A program made the position numbers and the translations under genes. Shown in pieces: positions 46,556 through 56,722 of a stretch of 64,000 nucleotides of DNA. The notes under the pieces are model-generated. The model saw nothing but the letters and a program-made list of their open reading frames with translations. It had not been told where the DNA came from and did not search any database. Location: assembly GCA_023213315.1 (NCBI GenBank), contig JAKCPI010003119.1, positions 62,001 to 126,000 of the forward strand. Direction: 5' to 3'. The DNA is from Euborellia annulipes (Eukaryota; Arthropoda; Insecta; Dermaptera; Anisolabididae). Each line of letters opens with the position of its first letter. Position 1 is the stretch's first letter.

Positions 46556-47242
46556 TTTGAAAAATCTGGTGTGACTGGCGCACAGCACACAACTTTCTCT
46601 TACCTTCGGTAATCGAAAGTTGTGTACTGTGCTTGTCACACCAGATTTTTTGTGTCGACATGTATTTAGTTTCCGACAGTAGGGTACATTCGATTTTCAA
46701 GATGTAAAATTTATAAGTATGGCAAAATATTTATATTTTGTTACCATGGCAACCATTTCTCCTATCTTTCCTATGGAGTACAAGAGTAAAGTGTGCTTCA
46801 AACAATTTTGAGGGCAAAACGAGAATATACATTTGAAAGAGCATCTAAAAAATAATTGATTTTTGAATTTTAATCAAAATCGTTAGAGCGAATTTTGAGA
46901 AAATCGAAAAAAACTGAAAAAGTACATCAGTAAAGTACTAGTACTCTTTGGCCGATTTTGATTAAAAGCTTATTTTTCCGGTCCCGGGGGCTGCCTAACT
47001 TAAATATAAAATTTCAACCTCCTAGCTCAATTCCTTCATGCTTAAAATTGAACACACACACACACACGCACACACAGACACACACACACACAGACAGACC
47101 ATGTCGCGAAAATCACTTTTTTGGATTCAGGGGACCTCAAAACGTAAAGATCCATCAAAATCTCGACATCGAATTTTTGACATGAATCCAATACTTTCTC
47201 TCTATATATATATTAGATATATACATAGGTAAGAGAAAGTAA
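46556..47242 (+). repeat. Hairpin-capped repeat family (R), reference full-length copy
   Basis: About 680 bp. The head hairpin (46560-46655) pairs CTGGTGTGACTGGCGCACAG with CTGTGCTTGTCACACCAG around a TTCGG turn. The body contains TTGTTACCATGGCAACC, a near-palindrome. It also has GAGAAAATCG followed by AAAAAACTG, TAAAGTACTAGTACTC, an AC/GACA microsatellite (47052-47098) and CACTTTTTTGGATTCAGG. The tail hairpin is TACTTTCTCT...AGAGAAAGTA (47192-47240). Both hairpins contain TTTCTCTTACC or its complement. No coding capacity and no clear target duplication. Class unknown. Confidence 0.88.
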
Positions 47243-49386
47243 AAAGCTATAATATTAACTAGCCAGCTCAACTCGGCTTTCTTCAATGGCACCTCTGCCG
47301 CTCTACCATTAAAAAAAAGCAACCCTATGGGGTCGTAGGACCTCCGCCAGGAACGTAGTTCCTCACGCCTTTTCTTCAACTCAGAATATAATTTAATATG
47401 AATATTATGCCGCCATCGGCGGGCTTTCCATCTAGCCAGAGAGCTGCGCCCGCTGGAACCTCTTGCTCGCTTTCAGCGAGCAATTTCCTGCCTTTGGTAG
47501 ATAGAAAGAGATAGAAAGAGGTGGGCGTGGCCTAGCCAACGCTTCGGCTAAACTCGCCTTCCTCCGCCATCGCTCGGGCGCTGGGAACGCATTTTTGTTA
47601 GGAACGCATTTTTGTTACGTTACATTTTCTCCTATTTCACCCTGCGTAAGCCGCGTTAAAGTACTTCGTTCCAAAAATAAATTTAGATTTTCGTTGAGTT
47701 ACATTGGAGCAAACTTATCTCAATATTTGCGTTTCTTTAGAAGCTTTTATTAGCACTATGGATTGCTTATTAAATTCGTTCTTTGTTATTTAACGATCTA
47801 AGAATTGGTAGGAGATTGATATAGGCCTATTAGTATTTATAAGAATTTTGGAATTTAAAAATCAATAAATTTATTACATTATATACTTAAATTAATTATT
47901 TAATTGAAAGACATTTTGACAGTATTTAAGGGATATGGCATTCCTCCTTTTAATGGGGTTGGTTTGCTTGAAGGAGGGTGAGAGAATTTCTAGGGTCTGT
48001 AAGAGCCAATTTGTGTCAAGTCTGTTTCTGGTTGCATTAACACCAGGGTGAGAGTTCCTTCATTAACGTTAGGTAGATATAATCACACCAATAGAATTGT
48101 GTACAAGTACGTTTAACAGGGAATTATAGAATTATATATATCTTTTCACTATCTATACTAAAAAATTCAATAATGCAATTAAATTTCGTCTTAAATTTTT
48201 CAAATTAGATGTATTATAATTATCTAATTTTCTTTTTTTATAAGGTATCTCAACGAAAATGATAGAAATATGCATTCTTTTGTGTTCATTTTGTCCGAAT
48301 ATTCAGAATTCACAAGATATGAAAGTCTGAAGTGAACCCAATCCCAATAATCTTGCCAATAAACAGAAAAAAAAATTAATTAAAAATTAACAAAGAAAAA
48401 AAAGAAAAAATTTTAAAGACCCAAAGTTTATTGAATTAGACAATTTAGACACCGTTATTGTATAATACATTTAAATTATTTGATTAGTCGGATGATGATT
48501 TAGATAAATTTTGTCATGACCTGTCTGTCTGTATGTAATCATGTTCATTGAATCCGAACAGTTTTATTTAAATTATATTGTAGGAAAGGTCAAATTAATA
48601 AAATTTTGGTACTAAATAAAAATCAATTTTGGTGAGTTTTATCCGTATATTTCGGATGCATTAACAGCGGTAAAGTGAAACAAATTGTTTTCATAGTGTG
48701 AGTTAGGTAAAATTTTATAAAAAAATGTTTTTAAGAAAACATTTTAATATTATTGTAACAACATGTCTCTCTGTAACTCACATTGTTAATATATTATTCA
48801 GCCGCCTGGAGAGGTCTCAAAAGGTAAATTAAAATACCAGCGATCATGCATTCCACCAAAGAACCCTGACGATTTTTCTTAAATGCCCGAGTTAAAAATT
48901 TGTCCTATTATAATATTTTGTAATATCATGATATTACAAAATATTTAATTTTTCAAAAATTATTATAGTTGTTTAAGAATTTTTTCTTCTAAAACATATA
49001 GTTATGAAAAAAATAGTAATAAAAATTATTACAAAAAGATTTAGAGATGTAGAATGTTATATTAGTTTAGTTGAAATTTGGACAAAGAAATAAGAAGTCA
49101 AGACTTTCATCTCTTGAGTGGATTCGTGACTCGTGTCACAACTAATGCCCATAAATCAGAATGGACTCCAAAGTAAGGAAAAAGAGAATATGAAAAATGA
49201 CAAAAGGAAATAAAACATAACAGAAAATGGATGTTTTACATGTTATTTAAGCCCCTTAGTGGCAAATATAACTTTATTAAATAAGAAAACAAATATCCGG
49301 GCTAAACTGAAAAAGGGAACAAACAGACTATTAACATCAACATTTTTTCTCTTTAATTAATAAAATAAGAATAAATAACAGTCATA
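47243..49386. other. Intronic sequence
   Basis: A GC-richer stretch at 47395-47600 contains CGGCGGGCTTTCC, AGCGAG palindromic words and a duplicated GGAACGCATTTTTGTTA. It may be a further repeat. The rest is AT-rich with nothing recognised. Confidence 0.4.
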
Positions 49387-50015
49387 CAGGTCTATTCTCT
49401 AAAAACAGATGATAAAATTTAAAATAAACAAATGGGTGTTAAAAAGTAATGTAAAAACAATCAGCGTTAAAAAAATGCTATTCTCTAAACAAAGTTTTAA
49501 CAGCGAAGTTAACATGTAGTTTTTATTCCCAAGCTATCAAATTCATAACCTTACTTTTTAGGTTAAGGACGCCATGTTTATTTTAAACACAACGTTAAAA
49601 TATTAAAGGCACCCCCTAGACATGTCATTAATTTTTAATAGGAGAATTAAATTCACAAGGTTTTCTGTTTCAATAATATATTAATTTATACTTATTTCGA
49701 CACCATATGTGTCATCTTCAGAAGCGAATTACATACTCTGAAGATGACACATATGGTGTCGAAATACGTATAAAGTGTTAATATCAAATTAATATATTAT
49801 TGAAACAGAACACCTTGTGAATTTAATTCTCCTATTAAAGCATAATGTTTCAACTAGAGCCAACGGTTACCAGTTTAAAATTAATTAATTTTTAACACTA
49901 TTTGCAAGGAAGTGATTTTGAATAGCATTTTTTAACACTGATTGTTTTTACATTACTTTTTAACAGCCATTTGTTTATTCTAAATTTTAACGTCTGTTTT
50001 TAGGGAATAGACCTG
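49387..50015. mobile_element. DNA-transposon-like element with long inverted termini, hosting a hammerhead-like fold-back
   Basis: Termini are CAGGTCTATTCTCTAAAAAC and GTTTTTAGGGAATAGACCTG. Inverted similarity extends about 95 bp inward. A fold-back element (about 49640-49855) sits inside. No target duplication was seen. Confidence 0.65.
49640..49855. mobile_element. Fold-back element (ATACGTAT type) with hammerhead-like motif
   Basis: Arms starting AGGAGAATTAAATTCACAAG and ending with its inverse. The centre has CTGAAGATGACACATATGGTGTCGAAATACGTATAA on the plus strand (about 49737-49774): core CTGAAGA, extra T, helix II GACAC/GTGTC, GAA, then palindromic ATACGTAT as an extended helix III. 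Helix I is poor. Confidence 0.6.
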
Positions 50016-51340
50016 AAATGCTGCTTTTTTATTAAACAGATGATCGAGCGTGTATGAGTATGTGTAGAATTCAATTAAATTAATTGGAAATAAATTTTAA
50101 TACTATACTAATTGAGAAGCTAACCACTGGCTCCTACTTAAATAATGAAACAACAACTTTATGTTTTATCTCTTACTGCTTTTAGGAACATTTGCTATTT
50201 CCGTAAGACTTTTCCAAGTCTTGTACAAATGTTTTAATCATCTCTTAACAAAATTAATTTATTAAAATGATGGAGAGAATAAAAAGAATCTTTTATTTTT
50301 GAAACGTCAACAAAATGAATAATTTCATAAAGATAATAAATATTTTTAGGAAACAGCTATTTACGTTGCACTGATTTTAAACTTTTCGCCAATTAATCAA
50401 CTTTCTATAATAACACTATCTAATTAAAGTTGATCTATTAATTTTAAAAGTTTGTAAAGTTTTTTAACTTCTAGAAAGATTATATTTAAAGAGAAAATGG
50501 CTATTACTTAAAAATAAAATGTATTTATTCCCCCGATTCCCGGGGGCCATGGGATGTTTGGCCTCATCAATAAAAAACACTCACATGTCTTGTTAAAGTA
50601 TTTATTCTCATTATTATAATTATAATACCTCTGGATATAATGTTGCAATTACGTTTATTATAAAATTTATTAATCTAAGTTTAATGACTCTATTCAGCGA
50701 TGAGGAAAGTAAGAAGTTTCGCTTCTTTTTCTAGGGATCCCCACCCAGCTTCTGCTAGTTTAATTTAATACATAGTCAGACAATAAATATATAAAAATTA
50801 TGATTATGCATTCCTAGAAGTTTTATTTGACTCTTCGCCTCATTTATTAACCTTGGGCTTTTCGTTAGTTGATTAATTAACTAATTAGAAAGCCAGTTTG
50901 ATAGGTTGGGAGGCCAGTACAATTAATTTAATTTTCCAAATTACTTTTTATTCCTGAAAGTAAAATGAAAAACTTCTCGAATATTTCGCTTTTGAGTCCT
51001 TGACACCTCTGTTGGTTTAGTTGCCTAAGAGTATCGAGTTAGAAAGAGAGGATCAGCAAAAGGAAAGGGGGTAGTGGCTTTGATTCTACCCCTCTTATGG
51101 ACTGACTACATGAATTGATTAAAAGCAAAAACGGTTGATGCTTAATCCAACAAACTCATGTTTGTATTTTTTATAAATAGGCCTACATTTATTTTGAACC
51201 ACTTAAAATTCGAATTATCTATTTTATGATAATGTTGAATTGAGAATTTCCAGAAAATGTATTTTAGAAACTAACCTTAACTCGTATAGGAACTTTTACA
51301 TAATTGTACCATTCAACTTTTTGAGAAGTATTGTTAATAC
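50016..51340. other. Intronic sequence with a SINE-C fragment
   Basis: About 50525-50600 matches SINE-C (CCCCCGATTCCCGGGGGCCATGGGA). Nothing else recognised. Confidence 0.45.
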
Positions 51341-51341
51341 A

Positions 51342-51460
51342 CTTCAGCCCTGAAGATGGTCATATATTTGACCGAAAAGTCGGCTTGAAGTCCCTTAATA
51401 AAAAATAAATCTACCTATTGGTCTTTCTGTCAACCTTTCTACAATCTACTCAGCTATCCT
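51342..51460 (+). mobile_element. Single hammerhead-like element (related to 4664-5066)
   Basis: CTTCAGCC and GGCTTGAAG form helix I (eight pairs with one bulge). The core is CTGAAGA, extra T, helix II GGTC/GACC, then GAAAAGTC (one change from GAAACGTC). It is followed by the tail CTACAATCTACTCAGCTATCC, shared with 5035-5056. No mirrored arm is present, so this is a one-armed copy. Confidence 0.65.
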
Positions 51461-52620
51461 ATCTCATGATTTTTGTGAAAAAACTGGGAACTATTCTTAT
51501 TTTCATACTTTTGACCATGAAATATTAGGTCATTTTTTAATTTATTATGTCAAGCCAGAAGACAACATTGAATTTTGAATAAATTTTTTTTAAGACAGGA
51601 AATAAAATAAAATTGAAGGTATACATTTTTCTTCTCTTTTGATATGGACAGCATTTTTGTTTCGGTATCATGATGCTGACGCCAGTGCTGTTTTGATTTG
51701 ACCCGAAATAGGATGAATAGGAATTGAGGAGGCGGTCTGTATGGGTCGTTAACACCCTTCGAGTGAACCCTTACACTCCTATACCAAAGAGCAGAACGGT
51801 TGAACAGAGGTGGAGAAGGAGAATAAGCCAAGCTCCACATACCTCCTCATCCCTCTGGTTTTTTTTTACGTCATTACACTAATGCCTCTTTTGTGGATGT
51901 CCGAAAAAAGTGTAATTAAAGCATAGACGTTGAAAAAGGCTGTATGAATCGAGAGTGGTGGGGGGAGAGGGAGGGATGTGCAGGCGGCCGTGCGTTATGA
52001 ATGATAAATTGGCACTGAGGCGTTAGCTGAACGGACGTCCGTCGAAGCGGCGCCGCCTGTATATAGATCGGTCGCATTTTGTCATCCTTTTGTACGCCAA
52101 AGTCGCGGACTGAATGAATACCCCCCCCCTCCACCCCCACTCTCTGAATGCCTAATCGGTGGACATTTTTATGTTCATGCTTTTTTTCCCAGAGATTAAA
52201 CAAAAGGCATCTTTTTTTTTGGGGGTGGTCTTTTTTTTATATATATAAAAATGGACATAATGCTGACAAATATTAATTTCTCACCGAATATAAAGTTTTA
52301 AATAACAATCATAGTGAATTACATTTATATATAATAATAAAAAAAAAAGGCGAGTTATAAAGAATTGTAAAAATACAAAACAGATTTGAACTCTGTGTAT
52401 TTGCTTCACGGTTCGGTAGATCTATACTTGTATTAGTGATTTAAAAGTTGCTTTTTTTATTTAATATAGAAAGTTTTAATTTGAATGAGTTCAATTAAAA
52501 AATTAAAAAGAAAAGAAATACAAGTTTAATTGGTTTTTGTCAAAAAAGTTAACTTACTTACAATTAGTTTAAAGAATATTATTACAAAAATAAATGTTTA
52601 AAAATTGGCAAATAATAAAA
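51461..52620. other. Intronic sequence with a GC-richer unique stretch
   Basis: 51640-52200 is less AT-rich, with GCGGCGCCGCCTG and a CCCCCCCC run. A minus-strand 95-codon frame there has no recognisable domain. It might be regulatory. Confidence 0.3.
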
Positions 52621-52621
52621 T

Positions 52622-53130
52622 TATTGCCCTCGGGCTTGGTGTAGTTGGTAGCTCACCTACAGCGGCGTAACTAGCCTTTGAGGGCGGAGGGGGCGAAGCT
52701 CAACAAGGGCGTCGTTTTTTAAGTTGTAATATAATTTAAAAGAAAACTATCCGTGTTTTTGGAAAATCTATGGAAAGAATATGATGAAATCACCGTCCCT
52801 GGGCTGTATTTTAGGTGCCTTTGGGCGCCTATGTCGGTATAGAGGGGTGCCAAAGGCTTGATGCACCTGGAGCGGAGGGGGCGAGCGCCCCCCTTCGCCC
52901 CCACCTAGTTACGCTACTGCTCACCTACCTTATATACCAAGGGTCGAGGGTTCGGACCCCAGGCAGTCCGATGATTTTATTTAAGGCATTTGGATACCAA
53001 ATGACTTAAATAAAAATGCCTGGACTCCCAATTGATATATTAAACATACTGAGTATCGTTAAAAGTCTTAAATGGCCTCAGTTGCCGAAAAGACTGTGTG
53101 AATGTGAGTGTGAATGTTAAAAAAAAAAGA
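52622..53130 (+). mobile_element. SINE-A split by a MITE
   Basis: Head GCCCTCGGGCTTGGTGTAGT at 52625, interrupted at 52660-52919. It resumes with TATATACCAAGGGTCGAGGG, B box GGTTCGGACCC, AGGCAGTCCGATGATTTTAT, AATGGCCTCAGTTGCCGAAA, TGTGAG and an A-rich end. Confidence 0.88.
52660..52919. mobile_element. hAT-like MITE inserted in SINE-A
   Basis: Ends are CAGCGGCGTAACTAG and CTAGTTACGCTACTG. The perfect 8-bp duplication CTCACCTA lies at 52652-52659 and 52920-52927. Removing it restores a SINE-A head. G-rich and C-rich subterminal segments. Confidence 0.92.
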
Positions 53131-53658
53131 CTCTACTGTACAACAAATATACATTTTTAAATATTATTTTTTACAATATTTAAAAAATTACACAAAAACA
53201 AAACAATATTTTAAAAAATCTGGTGTGACTGGAATGGTTTAAAATAGAGTATGTCATTTTCCAATCTCTGTTAATAACACAGATCAACAAAATTAAACTT
53301 TTTTAATAATCAGAAGACAGAGAAATTTTCTGGATTATATTTTCTCGCTGATTTTGGACCTATTTTAATTTTGGTTGTATCACATTATGTTCCTATGTTA
53401 CGTTTTGTTTTAATAACTTTTTACTGCACTACGGTGTCTTTAATTAGCATTTTTTTATATTTTCAAATCACAAGTTGCTTTACTCGAATGGCTCTCCAAC
53501 AAAATTTCAACCCCGGCTTGCCTATTTATTTTTCTTTTAGATAAACTTATCTATATGGTTTGATTTCTATTGTTTCACGTTAAAAACACCTGTTGTGGCT
53601 CCATCACCCTATCTTAATTTGATGACTAACTCTTGAAATTTTATAATATTTGAAATTT

Positions 53659-53893
53659 TTGCTCAGGGGCCCACATCTTGTGGGTACGTGGATAGCGACC
53701 ACGAGCTGCCCGAGCTGGGACAGGCAGTCCTTCAGTTCTTTAAATGTCTTTCTCTTCCTTCCTCTTTTCAAAAGGCGTCAGACCGTACGACGGGCCGGCC
53801 TGTCCTATTTCTTCGTAAAAACTTATGATAGGGTTGGGGGGAAAGAGTGAGGTCCGCCGACCCCGGGACAAGGCGAGAAGAGAAGAAGAATAA
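53659..53893 (+). mobile_element. SINE-B with 14-bp target duplication
   Basis: TTGCTCAGGGGCCCACATCT start, GGCGTCAGACCGTACGACGG, GAAGAAGAA tail. Direct repeat AATATTTGAAATTT at 53645-53658 and 53894-53907. Confidence 0.87.
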
Positions 53894-53907
53894 AATATTT
53901 GAAATTT

Positions 53908-54869
53908 AATATAATCATATATAAATCTTTGACTTATTCGAGGATTTATTTAATAAAAACATGATTAAATGATTTCATTCCTCTCTCACTCAAGATCAAA
54001 GGAAGTATTTTCTTTTCTATAGATGCGTTAACTGAATGTTTGTTCATTAGAACGAAATGTGTGTTAACATACATTATAAAGAATAACAATCAATATTAAT
54101 ATGTTTAATTTAGTCGAAAATTTAATCAACTCAAAACAATTTGACACTTTCTGTGTGAAAAAAAGTTTTATATTTATTTGGCTGATTCCTCGAATCTAAT
54201 TAATAATATACTACAATATATTTGAGACAGAAAAATATAAAATATAAATGAGTTCGATTAAAAAGTTAAAAAAAAAAAACATCCCATTATAATTGGGTTT
54301 TGTTTGTAAAAAGTTAGTTGTTAAAATAATACAAATTAATTTTTTATGTAACACATTAACGACAATTTTAAATTAAATTTTGAAATCCTCTGGGGAATTA
54401 CGTAATACAAGAATGGGCTTTTAAAATGAAATTAAAGTTTCCGAATGTTTTCACCGGGTGGGCCATTAATGGATCAAACGAATGCAAGCCTTCCATTTTA
54501 ATTATGGTTGATCAGAGAGCGACGATTCGAGGTCCTTTTGTGCCGTATAATGATTTAATAGATGTTCCTAAGGGAAGTGGGATCAGGGACTACCTTTACC
54601 CAGCACACACGGACCTTTAAAAATTATTGCCGGCATTACTTACACACAGAGAGAAAGAGAGAGCATGCGAAATGAAAATGGACGATCGTATATTCACATT
54701 TGGGATCGTCTATCATGGCGTGGGGTTGTATTATTAAGATTACAATTAAACAAATGTGTCCTTCCGTGATATTATATTTTGAAGCTTCAGTGGGATATTT
54801 TAAAATACAAAAAAAAGCCAATTGGAATTTAAATTATAATAAACCACAAATTAGATCTTTATAGTCTAT
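53908..54869. other. Intronic sequence with a possible conserved island
   Basis: 54426-54620 is less AT-rich with no repeat match in this window. A 64-codon frame there has no recognisable domain. Confidence 0.3.
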
Positions 54870-55720
54870 TACTTTCTCTTACCTCTATATTAGTTAATAT
54901 ATAGAGAGAGAAAAATTCGATGTCGAGATTTTGACGGATATACACGTTTTGAGGTCCCCTGAATCCAAAAAAAGTGGTTTTCGCAATATGGTCTGTCTGT
55001 GCCTGTGAACAAAATATCTCAAGAACGAAAAGAGATAGGAAGTTGAAATTTTATATTTATGTTAAGCACCCTTATGGGACGTGACACGAAGGTTTTTAAC
55101 AAACTCCGCCAGAGTACTAGTACTTTACTGATGCACTTTTTCAGTTTTTTTGATTCTCAAAATTCGCTCCAACGGTTTTAATTAAAATTCAAAAATCAAT
55201 TATTTTTTAGATGCTCTTTAAAATGTATATTCTTATTTTGCCATTGAAATCTTCTGAAAACCTCTTTACTTTTGTATTCCATTGAAAAGAGAAATGGTTG
55301 CCATGGTAACAAAAAATATATATTTTCCTATACTTATAAATTTTACATTTGAAAATCTAATGTACAGTACTGTCGGAAACTAAATACATGTCGACACAAA
55401 AAATCTGGAGCGACCAGCAAGGGCGGATACAGGGGGGGTAAAGGGGTGAATCACCCCCCGATATTTGAAAAAATACTTTTTTTTCGAAAAAAAATTTATT
55501 TTTAATGTAAAATTTTAAAAATTAATACTTAAAAATTTGATTTGTATTTATATTCTGGCAAACAAGTACAGAATGCGCCTTTAAATTAACGAAATTAAGA
55601 AAAAATTGTGTGATGTGCGACGAGTCACACCAGATTACCCCCCCCCCCCTCCCCCGAGAAACACCTCTGGATCCGCCCTTGGCAACCAGTCACATCATTT
55701 TTTTTTTTCATAAAGAAATT
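54870..55720 (-). repeat. Hairpin-capped repeat family (R), copy interrupted by a MITE
   Basis: The tail hairpin at 54870-54912 and body run up to AAATCTGGAGCGACCAG at 55417. The MITE follows, and the R head resumes at 55690 with TCACATCATTTTTT. The body contains the CACTTTTTTTGGATTC block inverted and TGCCATGGTAACAAAA. Confidence 0.82.
55418..55681. mobile_element. hAT-like MITE inserted in the R head hairpin
   Basis: CAAGGGCGGATACAGG and CCTCTGGATCCGCCCTTG ends. Target duplication GCGACCAG (55410-55417) versus GCAACCAG (55682-55689). An R-like head fragment (GTGTGATGTGCGACGAGTC) lies inside it. Confidence 0.83.
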
Positions 55721-56271
55721 TTTTGTAATTATTAACTTAATTTTATTCCTATTCGACATCTGTGGGTATTTTGACTCACCAGAAGACAAATGAATGGACA
55801 AATTTTACTTGCTACAGAACATTGAATATGTAACTATGTCACTGTCACTGATCCTTAAATTTTAAACTAACAAGACAGTTACCTATGATCTCTTAGGGAG
55901 AACATGATTTGTATTAACCCTTAAATGATTATTATAAAAATATTTTTTAAATCAATAGCATGAAAAATCTACCTTAGGTTATTATCATATTTGTTTGTGA
56001 ATTCATATATTGCTCTTTTTGATAATTTCATGTTAATCGTTTTTTATTTCCTAACTCAACTGAAAAAAAAAACTTCGTTAAATAAGTCCAAATAAATAAA
56101 GGGTATATTATACATTTTTTCTAAGGATTTAATTTTACTTAAAAGGCATGCTCGTGTATAGCACCAACAACACCTGAGGCCGATAAACCCTTTTCATAAA
56201 TGTTTAGTAAAAGACATTACCTAATCTCAAAAAATTCAAACTACCCTAATCTCTCTCCTCTTATGAATTTA

Positions 56272-56722
56272 TTACTTTCTCTTACCCTATATATGAAATA
56301 TATAGAGAGAGGAAGTATTGAGATCATGTAAAAAATTCGATGTCGAGATTTTGATGGATATACACGTTTTGAGGTTCCCTGTGTGCAAAAAAGTGGATTC
56401 CGCAAATTGGTCTGTCAGTGTGTGTGTGTCTGTTTTTTTTTTTTTAGCATGAAGAAAATGAGCTACGAGGTTGAAATTTTATATTTAAGTTAGACATCTC
56501 CCGAAGACGTGAAAATAAGCTTTTATACAAAATCGATCATAAAGCACTAGTACTTTTCTGATGTAGTTTTTCAGTTTTTTATAATTTTCTCAAAATTTGT
56601 TCCAACGATTTTGATTAAAATTCATAAATCAACTATTTTTTAGATGCTCTTTAAAAAGTGTATCGGTAAAATTTTTCGTGAAATTGTTTGAAGTTCACTT
56701 TACTGATGTAGTATTTCAGATT
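56272..56722 (-). repeat. Hairpin-capped repeat family (R), head-truncated
   Basis: Tail hairpin TTACTTTCTCTTACC...AGAGAGGAAGTA, then the GAGATTTTGATGGATATACA block and the body to about 56722. The head is missing. Confidence 0.8.

Noticed and set aside
47052..47098. AC/GACA microsatellite as an independent feature
   Set aside because: It is an internal part of the R repeat, present at the same position in most copies.
54426..54620. Dscam-like phrase GTKGPRIVAL on the minus strand
   Set aside because: It resembles the Ig3 start only by a few residues. A stop follows directly, and there is no Ig cysteine or splice context.
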